From: an uncultured Synechococcaceae cyanobacterium
GTDB lineage: Bacteria; Cyanobacteriota; Cyanobacteriia; PCC-6307; Cyanobiaceae
Length of the DNA stretch: 45,852 bases
Assembly: GCA_902578445.1 (NCBI GenBank)
Contig: CACHDC010000009.1
Coordinates: forward strand, 1 to 45,852
Direction: 5' to 3'
The notes beneath the pieces were generated by a model that worked only from the letters and a program-made list of their open reading frames with translations, searched no databases and was not told the origin of the DNA. Below, piece after piece: positions 1 to 6,874 of this stretch (position 1 is its first letter; each line of letters opens with the position of its first letter). The position numbers and the translations under genes were made by a program.

Positions 1-849
1 AGGGGATAGTTTTGGATAACCTCTGAAATTAAATCTAGGACCATAATGATCACCGCCTCTTGCGTCTGGTGAAGTGGCTGCAAAAAGCTGAGGTAAAGCA
101 CCCATCTCAGCAGTTTGAAAAATAGGACTAAATAATTCCAACGAGAATGTTTCTAATGGACCAGGGTTAGGTTTTTGAGCAGTAAAGAGATTTGTTTTTG
201 CAATTCCTGGGTGAGCAGCTAAAGAAAGTATATTTTTGTGCTTTAAGTTCTCATTTAGTTCCAAAGCAAACATTACATTTGCCAATTTGCTATTGGAGTA
301 AGATTCCCATTTGTTGTAATAGTTCTCGGCTTTCAGATTTTTCCAACCAACTTTGCCAAAAAATTGTGCTCCGGAAGTCACCGTCACTATTCTAGATTCT
401 TCTTTTTTTTCAATAATTGGAAGTAGCTTTAGAGTCAAAAGCATATGAGCTAGATGATTAACTGCAAATTGTATTTCATATCCTTGAGCACTAAGTGTTT
501 TAGGCGGATGCATAATGCCTGCATTATTGATTAGTAAATCCAAATTTTCAAAATTATCAAAAATTTTGGACTGAACTTCAACAATATTCTTTAAATCTGA
601 CAAATCTAATTCTAAAGGTGTAAATAATCCTTCAGGATTAAGACCTTTAAGTTTTTTGATAGTTTGATTAGCTTTTTCAAGTGATCTACAAGCTATAACA
701 ACATGAGCATTTTTTTCTGCTAAGGCCTTTGCAGTGTAGTATCCAAGACCACTATTCGCACCAGTAATTAGCGCTGTTTTGCCGGTAAGGTTTGGAATAT
801 TAGATGTTTTCCAGTTAGAGATTTTAGGTCTTGAAATAGTGGCAGTCAT
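1..849 (-). CDS. Short-chain dehydrogenase/reductase (partial, C-terminus beyond left edge)
   Basis: This is an NAD(P)-dependent oxidoreductase of the classical/extended SDR family; the reading frame stays open to base 1, so the C-terminus lies outside the window. Translating the complement from the ATG at 849 shows the Rossmann cofactor motif TGANSGLG (residues 29-36), NNAG (108-111), a catalytic Ser near 159 and the YxxxK pair (Y184, K188). The segment AAHPGIAKTNL is typical of the retinol-dehydrogenase/protochlorophyllide-reductase-like branch. The substrate cannot be read from the sequence. The usual hallmarks of true light-dependent protochlorophyllide reductase are not convincing, so a general SDR is the safer call. 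It is followed by an unrelated minus-strand gene upstream and appears to have its own promoter in the ~100 bases before the ATG. Confidence 0.9.
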   Translation of the reverse strand, partial: MTATISRPKISNWKTSNIPNLTGKTALITGANSGLGYYTAKALAEKNAHVVIACRSLEKANQTIKKLKGLNPEGLFTPLELDLSDLKNIVEVQSKIFDNFENLDLLINNAGIMHPPKTLSAQGYEIQFAVNHLAHMLLTLKLLPIIEKKEESRIVTVTSGAQFFGKVGWKNLKAENYYNKWESYSNSKLANVMFALELNENLKHKNILSLAAHPGIAKTNLFTAQKPNPGPLETFSLELFSPIFQTAEMGALPQLFAATSPDARGGDHYGPRFNFRGYPKLSP

Positions 850-957
850 TTAGTAATCCTGCAAATTGCTTTGGAATTTAACCAAGATTTAATTACTTTT
901 CCACTGTAAATACTGGAAGTCAGTATCGTGAGCTCTTATTGAAGGTACTATTTAATA

Positions 958-1707
958 TTATTTTTCAATTGCATATTGCCATTCGTTATTTCGAGATAAA
1001 CTTTTCTCTCTAAGTAACTGTAATTTCCTACTATTTATTTTTACAACTATCCCATTAGTTGGATATTTCGCAAATATTTTTTTATCTAACCAATTTTTTT
1101 TATATATTTGGATTTCGCTTGTATGATTTGTGAAGTAACTGTCAGGGGTGCTGAAGCCACATTTTTTAAGATAGTTAAGGGTTTCGTATTGATTAAGTCT
1201 TCCATTAAGTATTTGGAAACAGCAAAAGCGGAGACTTTCTCCAATCCCTTTCTTATCATTGAGGTATTTTCTTGTAATTCTTTGGGAAATGCCGGCAACT
1301 TGATTTGTAGCGTATAGTTCACCTCTAATTTGAAAATCTCGTTTGATAGGAATACAATCGGGGACATTTTTAATTTGTTTAATTTTGTTTGAGACATCAA
1401 ATCCTTTTTTTGTAATAGCTTTATTAAACTTGCCATCTAGATATCTAATTGCAATAGCACAGCCATCAATTTTTGGTTGAATGCTTAATCTTGTTTTTGT
1501 TAATAAACTTTCCAAAAATTCTTTATAGTTTTCTTTGGCTAATTTTGGCAAAAGTTTATTATTTTTTTGATTAAAGTAATCAGTCTCTCGATCAACAGGA
1601 ATAAAGAGCTTTTCAAGTTGCTTAAATGCATCATCTGAAATTATGCCTTCACCTATTCTGTATTGTTCATCTAGATACTTAACATCTCTCACTAATAAAT
1701 TATTCAT
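958..1707 (-). CDS. Stand-alone NAD+-dependent DNA ligase-like adenylation domain protein
   Basis: At 249 residues this covers only domains Ia and the nucleotidyltransferase core of a LigA-type ligase; the OB fold, zinc finger, HhH and BRCT domains (family length about 670) are absent. Residues 11-34 resemble domain Ia, which binds NMN (tyrosines followed by GIISDDAF). Nucleotidyltransferase motifs follow: PKIDG with the candidate adenylated K79, RGE (E130), NGIVVK (K223) and a terminal WxxAxxK (W243, K249). Two positions depart from LigA: the TRGDG motif reads TKKGF, and the Asp of DGVVxK is Asn218. Lysine adenylation therefore looks possible, but sealing without an OB domain is doubtful. 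It diverges from a photolyase-like gene. A normal full-length ligA is presumably elsewhere. Family assignment is solid; function is unknown. Confidence 0.75.
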   Translation of the reverse strand: MNNLLVRDVKYLDEQYRIGEGIISDDAFKQLEKLFIPVDRETDYFNQKNNKLLPKLAKENYKEFLESLLTKTRLSIQPKIDGCAIAIRYLDGKFNKAITKKGFDVSNKIKQIKNVPDCIPIKRDFQIRGELYATNQVAGISQRITRKYLNDKKGIGESLRFCCFQILNGRLNQYETLNYLKKCGFSTPDSYFTNHTSEIQIYKKNWLDKKIFAKYPTNGIVVKINSRKLQLLREKSLSRNNEWQYAIEK

Positions 1708-1984
1708 AATAATTTTGATAAATATTTAAAAATCTTTTAGAAAAAATTATTTAAATAAAGATTTGAAAATTAAAATTAGATCTAAAAAGTAATTGACCAC
1801 TAAATATCCTCCTACGCAGAGAGCGATTTAAGAGTATAAAATGTACTGATAAGACGTTTAAATTAGATACTTCAATCAAACATATTTACTTAAAAGTGAA
1901 ATAGAAAATTTTAAGGATTGATTTAAAGGCAAATTTTTGAAATTTCTATCAATACAAAAAAAAATTTTTTAAAGTTATGAGAAA

Positions 1985-3139
1985 ATGTCATTTTTATTAA
2001 AAGCTCAAAATACCTGGGAAAATTTTGCGAAATACAAAATCAATGATTATGCAAAATTAAGAAATTTTGATTTTGGGCCAAATAACGAAAGTTCAGTTTC
2101 AAAATTATCGCCTTTCATTACTCATAGAATATTATCGGAATATGATCTGATCCATGATATTAAAAGTAAGTACAAAATCAAAAATTCAATTAAATTTGTT
2201 GAAGAAATATTTTGGAGAGTTTACTGGAAAGGGTGGATGGAAAATAGACCTAAAGTTTGGAGAAATTTTATTTCAGAAAACAATCTTGATTTTGATTATG
2301 AGTTATATGAAAGTGCAATTAATGGCAATACAGAATTAGATTTTTTTAATTCTTGGGTAAATGAATTAAAGCAGTTCAACTATTTGCATAACCATACAAG
2401 AATGTGGTTTGCGAGTACTTGGATATTTAATTTAGGCCTCCCATGGCAATTGGGAGCAAAGTTTTTCTTTAAATATCTTTTTGATGGAGATGCTTCATCT
2501 AATCTCCTTAGCTGGAGATGGGTCGGAGGATTGCAAACAAAGGGAAAACAATATCTTTTTTCATCATCAAACCTCAGAAAGTTTTCAAATAATAGATTTA
2601 ATGTAGAAAAAATTAGTAATCAACAAATTTTTCTTGAAGAATCTAATCAAATACCATTTGAAGATGAGATTTATAAAAATGATATGGATCCTAAATCAGA
2701 TAATCTGATTATGTTTGAAAATGATCTACACCTTGCAACCCTTAAAAATTTACTTCCAAGCTATAAAAAAGTATTTATTATCCTTTTAAAAAATGAACAG
2801 AGACAAATTAAATTGTCTGAATCTGTATTGAAATTTAAACAAGATTTGGTCTCTGAATTTGTAGAGGACTTTGATAATGTTAAACAGATTGATCCTTACT
2901 CACTAGAAAATACTTTTAAAAATACCAACGAAATAGATATTATTTATCCTGGAGTGGGAGAAAATTATGATTTCATAACTGAGTTTAAAAATTTACACCA
3001 TAAAAAAATTTTTAACCTTGTTAGAGATGAAGATCTATTTGCTTGGAAATTCGCCAAAAAAGGATTTTTCAAATTTAAAGAAAATATTCCGAAAATCAAT
3101 CAGAGAATATTAGAAAATTATTCAAAAAATAATTTTTAA
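1985..3139 (+). CDS. Photolyase/cryptochrome FAD-binding domain protein with C-terminal extra domain
   Basis: The first ~200 residues match the FAD-binding helical domain of the photolyase/cryptochrome family: Y22, the SKLSPFITHRILSEYD segment (38-53), FWRVYW (76-81), HNHTRMWFAS (135-144) and DGDASSNLLSWRW (167-179), the family DxDxAxNxxxWxW signature. The usual N-terminal Rossmann antenna domain is missing; the protein starts directly with the FAD domain. The C-terminal ~145 residues (240-384) alternate hydrophobic strands and helices (LIMFENDLHL, KVFIILL, IDIIYPG) and could be a diverged Rossmann-like domain moved to the other end. It probably binds FAD and may act in DNA photorepair or blue-light sensing; lesion type and activity cannot be told. 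The gene diverges from the ligase-like gene, sharing a 277-base intergenic region. Confidence 0.8.
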   Translation: MSFLLKAQNTWENFAKYKINDYAKLRNFDFGPNNESSVSKLSPFITHRILSEYDLIHDIKSKYKIKNSIKFVEEIFWRVYWKGWMENRPKVWRNFISENNLDFDYELYESAINGNTELDFFNSWVNELKQFNYLHNHTRMWFASTWIFNLGLPWQLGAKFFFKYLFDGDASSNLLSWRWVGGLQTKGKQYLFSSSNLRKFSNNRFNVEKISNQQIFLEESNQIPFEDEIYKNDMDPKSDNLIMFENDLHLATLKNLLPSYKKVFIILLKNEQRQIKLSESVLKFKQDLVSEFVEDFDNVKQIDPYSLENTFKNTNEIDIIYPGVGENYDFITEFKNLHHKKIFNLVRDEDLFAWKFAKKGFFKFKENIPKINQRILENYSKNNF

Positions 3140-3180
3140 CTTAGTTAAATTCCTAATCAGAAGATAACCTCTTTGGTAAG

Positions 3181-3196
3181 TAAGTATAAATACTTA
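3181..3196. repeat. Perfect 7-bp inverted repeat upstream of doxX
   Basis: TAAGTAT, two spacer bases, then ATACTTA form a perfect palindrome about 80 bases before the DoxX start. It is AT-rich, so chance is possible; it has no T-run and could be a regulator site rather than a terminator. Confidence 0.35.
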
Positions 3197-3274
3197 TTTA
3201 GGTGCGACTTTTGCTCTTTAATCCACGATGGATACTGTGACTAGTTATTTTTACTTAAGGATAATTTTTTAATA

Positions 3275-3826
3275 GTGCTTTCAACAATTCTTACCAAGTC
3301 GTTTAGCAAAGATACTGCTTTATTAATTCTTAGAGTTATAACTGGTACTGTTCTTATACATCACGGATATGAGAAATTAGCAAATATAGAAAATTTCGCT
3401 GATGCTTTTGTCAGACCATTACATCTTCCATTTCCAATATTTTTATCATACATAGCTGCATTCTCAGAAATAGGTGGTAGTTGGTTACTAATTATCGGCT
3501 TAGCTACAAGATTCGGAGCTTTGGCAATTGTTGGAACAATTTCTGTGGCTATATATCATGCACTTGTTACTTCAGGTTTTAATATTTTCTTACTAGAGCT
3601 TTTACTTTTATATTTCGCTTCAGCTACTTCAATAGCATTAACAGGGCCTGGTAATTTCTCCTTAGATGAAGTCATTATCAGAATTTTGAAATCAGAAGAT
3701 GAAGAGGAAATTATACCTTCAACAAAATCAAGAAATTCTAGGGAAGCCGAAGTTAAAGAAGAAACAAGTAAAGGTGGTTTATTTCAATTTTTGCAAGCCA
3801 ACATACTCTCAGATACTTCAAGCTAA
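3275..3826 (+). CDS. DoxX family membrane protein
   Basis: A 183-residue membrane protein of the DoxX/SURF4-like family. Four hydrophobic segments lie at roughly residues 15-33, 58-75, 82-101 and 106-124, with the family start LLILRVITGTVLIHHGYEKL and a GxWLLIIGLATRFGALAI segment. A hydrophilic, acidic and lysine-rich tail of about 45 residues follows the membrane part. The start is GTG at 3275; no ATG fits the beginning of the first helix. DoxX proteins are associated with redox or oxidative-stress functions, but the reaction here is unknown. The 3' end overlaps a small converging gene by 9 bases. Confidence 0.88.
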   Translation: MLSTILTKSFSKDTALLILRVITGTVLIHHGYEKLANIENFADAFVRPLHLPFPIFLSYIAAFSEIGGSWLLIIGLATRFGALAIVGTISVAIYHALVTSGFNIFLLELLLLYFASATSIALTGPGNFSLDEVIIRILKSEDEEEIIPSTKSRNSREAEVKEETSKGGLFQFLQANILSDTSS

Positions 3827-3991
3827 CTTTTTTGGATAAAGGTTATTGATAAGCTCTAACCTTTTTCGATAACTGTTTCTCTTCTCAAGTTTTATCTTAA
3901 TTGTTGCTTCAGAAAGACTTATAAATAGCCCTATAGCTGTCACCCAAGATAAAAAAATAAGAGGGTTTTCTGGAATTTCTGAGAAATTCAT
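3818..3991 (-). CDS. Small single-pass membrane protein, 57 aa
   Basis: This short reading frame, translated from the complement, starts with ATG at 3991 and ends with TGA at 3818-3820. It encodes 57 residues: a short polar N-terminus, one hydrophobic helix (about residues 11-28, LIFLSWVTAIGLFISL), then a strongly basic, polar tail. That layout is typical of the small membrane proteins that are common in picocyanobacteria. It fills an otherwise empty 239-base gap, and its last 9 bases overlap the doxX 3' end. I do not recognise a family. The coherent membrane-protein composition and gap-filling position argue for a real gene. Confidence 0.6.
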   Translation of the reverse strand: MNFSEIPENPLIFLSWVTAIGLFISLSEATIKIKLEKRNSYRKRLELINNLYPKKLA

Positions 3992-4065
3992 ATAAGTAAT
4001 ATTTCTTTTTTAAAACTGACTGATCACTATATGTTTTTCAACCTAAATATACAATTTAGAAATAT

Positions 4066-4617
4066 TTAAGGATTAATTTCAACTTTTTCCCATTTGTTAA
4101 TCTTTTCCCAAAGATATCGTTTATGAACAGGCTGTTCTAATTTAAGGAGATCTACCGAATCGATTTCAAAATTTAGAACTACAAAATTTTCTGATTTGGG
4201 TAAATTGGATAATATTTCATAAGTAGATTTGATTTTTGGGTTTATTTTCTCTCCAGGAGATCCCCAAAACCAAGAAGATTTTGATTTTTCTGATAATAAA
4301 TCCCAATAATTTTTGTTATCACTTAATTCATGTATTTTTCCTTTGAACCTATATTGTGATTTGGTTTTCAAAAAGAACCATAATATTTCTGCATTAGGGT
4401 TAGATTTTAAATGCCCAATTTTTTCACTTCTTCTATCTGTAAAAATAATCATTGAACTATCTTTATGCCATCCTCTGAAAACAACTGTTCTTAATCTTGG
4501 TTCATTTTCTTCGCTAACTGTTGCAAGCTGTATCCATCTATTGGAGGGTGATTTGCCCTCTTTTTTTCTAGAAGATTTTAAATCTTGTCTCCAACTTGGT
4601 AAGTTGTTATCAAGCAT
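4066..4617 (-). CDS. Pyridoxamine 5'-phosphate oxidase-like FMN-binding protein (Alr4036 type)
   Basis: A 183-residue split-barrel flavin-binding protein. The N-terminal half has the PNPOx layout: RWIQLATVSEENEPRLRTVVFRGW (residues 27-50) and FTDRRSEKIGHLKSNPNAEILWFF, which in this family contact FMN. The C-terminal half (SWFWGSPGEKI, then LNFEIDSVDLLKLEQPVHKRY) matches the cyanobacterial/plant Alr4036 subgroup rather than true PdxH. It probably binds FMN and may act on a pyridoxal-type or other small substrate; the reaction is not established. The start codon sits inside the end of the upstream DUF1295-like gene (8-base overlap), so the two are likely co-translated. Confidence 0.85.
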   Translation of the reverse strand: MLDNNLPSWRQDLKSSRKKEGKSPSNRWIQLATVSEENEPRLRTVVFRGWHKDSSMIIFTDRRSEKIGHLKSNPNAEILWFFLKTKSQYRFKGKIHELSDNKNYWDLLSEKSKSSWFWGSPGEKINPKIKSTYEILSNLPKSENFVVLNFEIDSVDLLKLEQPVHKRYLWEKINKWEKVEINP

Positions 4618-5227
4618 TTAATTTAGGAAAAATAAGACCACTTTTCTTTTTGTATTCTTCGAATGAATCATATTTTGCGAGCGATTTATCTTTTTTTATC
4701 ATTCTTGGCAGAAAAACTATAGAGAAAAATATTCCAAGAATTACTAATGGAATGAAACTCATTGAAAGAATGGCGAATGATAGATAAATTAGTATTTCTC
4801 CCAGATAATTTGTATTTCTTATATTTTCGAAAAATCCTTCTTTAATTAGATCTTTTTTTAATTTAAGAGAAAAATATTTTTGGGCATCACTAGCAAAGTG
4901 TAAAAACACACCAATTATATTTATAGATACAGAAGCAGCTATTACAATATTTGGAACAGATTTCTGAGATGAGATAAGAATGTAGGGAGCTACCCAGTAA
5001 CTTCCAAGGAAAATAAAACCAGTAACAGAAGTTAAAAAATTGATTTTTTCTTTAAAATAAGGATCTGGGAATATCTTTTCTTTTAAAAGCCAAAGTAATC
5101 CATAAGTTCCGTGCAGAGCTAAATAAACGTAGGGAGCGATTGTAAAATTATCAAAAATAATCATAAGACCTATCACTACAAATGCAGTAAGCCCCTTGTG
5201 AAGGTTAATTATTTGATTAAGTTTCAT
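4610..5227 (-). CDS. DUF1295/isoprenylcysteine methyltransferase-like membrane protein
   Basis: A 205-residue integral membrane protein with about five hydrophobic helices. The C-terminal part carries the shared signature of the steroid-5-alpha-reductase / ICMT / DUF1295 superfamily: FFENIRNTNYLGEILIYLSFA (residues ~132-152), then helices and a closing YDSFEEYKKKSGLIFP, the usual YxxYxxxT/SxxFxP ending. These enzymes use SAM or NAD(P)H at the membrane; the sequence does not say which. The gene precedes and overlaps the PNPOx-like gene by 8 bases, suggesting a two-gene unit and possibly a shared redox or methylation task. Substrate unknown. Confidence 0.75.
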   Translation of the reverse strand: MKLNQIINLHKGLTAFVVIGLMIIFDNFTIAPYVYLALHGTYGLLWLLKEKIFPDPYFKEKINFLTSVTGFIFLGSYWVAPYILISSQKSVPNIVIAASVSINIIGVFLHFASDAQKYFSLKLKKDLIKEGFFENIRNTNYLGEILIYLSFAILSMSFIPLVILGIFFSIVFLPRMIKKDKSLAKYDSFEEYKKKSGLIFPKLNA

Positions 5228-5294
5228 CTTTTTAAATAATCTAAAAAATGAAACTATTTTCTGTGGATCTAACCTAAGTCGTCAAAAGTTTTTA

Positions 5295-5366
5295 TGGGCG
5301 ATACTGGATTCGAACCAGTGGCCACTACCGTGTCGAGGTAGTGCTCTACCACTGAGCTAATCGCCC
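5295..5366 (-). tRNA. trnV: tRNA-Val (anticodon GAC)
   Basis: Read on the complement, the cloverleaf is complete: acceptor GGGCGAT/ATCGCCC, D stem GCTC/GAGC with AGTGGTA loop, anticodon stem CTACC/GGTAG, T stem ACTGG/CCAGT with TTCGAAT loop, and discriminator A. No CCA is encoded. The seven-base anticodon loop is TCGACAC, giving anticodon GAC (valine), with A37. Position 33, almost always U, is C here. All stems pair perfectly, which argues against a pseudogene. Confidence 0.95.
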
Positions 5367-5416
5367 AAATTGAAGAAATTTTTTATTCCCCTTATAAGAA
5401 AATAGCAGGTTGCGTT

Positions 5417-6208
5417 TCATTTTCTAAGTAATTTAACTTTCCATCGTTCTCTTTTGGTTATTTCTAAATTTAGAATTTCAATAAATCCTTTATTTTCAAG
5501 TTCTAGTTTGTCGCCAATTTTTAGATTAATAGTTGGTTTATTAACTTTGCTTCCATTTAATCTGAGCATTCCATTTTCTATCCTTTCAATGATTTTGGTT
5601 CGTGATACCCTAAAACCAGCTGAAGCTATAGCATCTAATCTTGTTGAAGCTTCTACTGTATTGACAAGTTTTTTTGTTCTTCCAGAAGGTATTTGTAATT
5701 GATCTATACCTACTACATTAATTTTTATTTTTACGTCTCTTAAATAAAAAATCTTTTCATCTAGATGCTCAATATCTAAATTACCAATTATCCCTTGTGC
5801 TCCCCTATCGCCAATAGTCCATATATCTCCTACTTTGCTTTGATTTAACCCATTTTCAATTAAGAGGGATCTAAAGTCATCTTGTGTAGCATTATCAAAT
5901 AAAAAATTTCCATTAATTTTTATTCCTTGAGCTGGAAAATTATTTTTTAGCGCATCCTCTTCAGGAATGCTATCTCCTCTAAAGCAAGCTATCCTAGATC
6001 TTTGAGAAGAGGAGAATCCTCCATAAATAAAAAATTTGAAATCATTTAAATTTTCAAAATCTTTTAAAATCTCTTCGCAAACATAAGTTGAATTAAACCC
6101 AGTCCAATAAGTTTCCCAGTGTTTGTAAGCTAAGTTAGCAATATTTATTAATTCCTCAGTTTCTTTTTTGTAGTTTGAATTTATTAAGATTTCTTTTAAG
6201 TCAATCAT
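5417..6208 (-). CDS. Photosystem II S4 domain protein
   Basis: A 263-residue RNA-binding-type protein of the cyanobacterial PSII S4 family (related to YlmH). The N-terminal ~170 residues form the YlmH-like domain (YGGFSSSQRSRIACFRG around 62-78; GDIWTIGDRGAQGI near 126-140). The C-terminal S4 domain starts near residue 187 (EASTRLDAIASAGFRVSRTKI, then GMLRLNGSKVNKPT and GDKLEL). Family members have been linked to PSII function, and S4 domains bind structured RNA. Its ATG directly abuts the stop of the upstream membrane-protein gene, so the two are almost certainly one transcript. A tRNA-Val gene lies just downstream on the same strand. Confidence 0.9.
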   Translation of the reverse strand: MIDLKEILINSNYKKETEELINIANLAYKHWETYWTGFNSTYVCEEILKDFENLNDFKFFIYGGFSSSQRSRIACFRGDSIPEEDALKNNFPAQGIKINGNFLFDNATQDDFRSLLIENGLNQSKVGDIWTIGDRGAQGIIGNLDIEHLDEKIFYLRDVKIKINVVGIDQLQIPSGRTKKLVNTVEASTRLDAIASAGFRVSRTKIIERIENGMLRLNGSKVNKPTINLKIGDKLELENKGFIEILNLEITKRERWKVKLLRK

Positions 6209-6775
6209 TTATCCTTCTAAAAAAATAATATCTTTTGCTTCTGATTGTTTTATCAAAGCCCAAGGTAATTCAGTTCCAATTTGATTTTCAAGCAAAACAA
6301 GCCATTTACCCTCTTTATTAAAATTAATAATTGATCTCAACTCTTTATTTCTATTAATGTTAATACTCGCAGAAGAAACAACACTACCTAAATAGCCTGA
6401 ACCCATTCCTAAAAGTCCTCCAATAAGAGATTCACCGATGTTATTCAAACCAAGAAAACTGAAAGTAGATAAATTTGTCATATTAGAAAAAGCTATTCCA
6501 GCTATAAAACCAAATGGCATTAGCCATATACTCATTTCTTTTTGTCTAATCTTTCTATCAAGTTTTGGATTTAAAATTCTTATATCTTCAAATTTTTGAG
6601 ATTTGAATAAGATATTTGCTTTCGCATTTAGCAATTCTGTTTCATCTGATGATATTTTCTCACTTTTTGGGGGGATCAAAATAGCTTCAGAGAGCATTAC
6701 TGATTTTTCTTTGAAAACTTCAAATAGTTGGATACATTTATTAATGTCTTCAAATATCACAATACTTTTAGTCAA
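6209..6775 (-). CDS. Conserved cyanobacterial membrane protein of unknown function
   Basis: A 188-residue protein I cannot name with certainty. A soluble N-terminal part of ~80 residues precedes a membrane hairpin: one helix at about 82-98 and a glycine-rich second segment at about 113-135 (GESLIGGLLGMGSGYLG), close packing typical of Gly-zipper helices. The last 45 residues are again soluble. The stop codon abuts the start of the PSII S4 gene without a gap, so the products are made together and may work together. No catalytic motif is visible. It diverges from serA. Confidence 0.7.
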   Translation of the reverse strand: MTKSIVIFEDINKCIQLFEVFKEKSVMLSEAILIPPKSEKISSDETELLNAKANILFKSQKFEDIRILNPKLDRKIRQKEMSIWLMPFGFIAGIAFSNMTNLSTFSFLGLNNIGESLIGGLLGMGSGYLGSVVSSASININRNKELRSIINFNKEGKWLVLLENQIGTELPWALIKQSEAKDIIFLEG

Positions 6776-6874
6776 ATTTCAATCCTCAAATGTTTGTGTG
6801 TTATTCAAATTAATAAAATAAGATACATACACTATAGATTAAGTTAAAGTAAAAGATTAAAGAACCAATCTTAA

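Noticed and set aside
192-395. Plus-strand ORF of 67 codons at the left end
   Set aside because: It lies antisense inside a well-supported short-chain dehydrogenase with intact SDR motifs.
1086-1436. Minus-strand 116-codon ORF inside the ligase-like gene
   Set aside because: It is another frame of the ligase-like gene, which carries the recognisable motifs; no domain is visible in the alternative.
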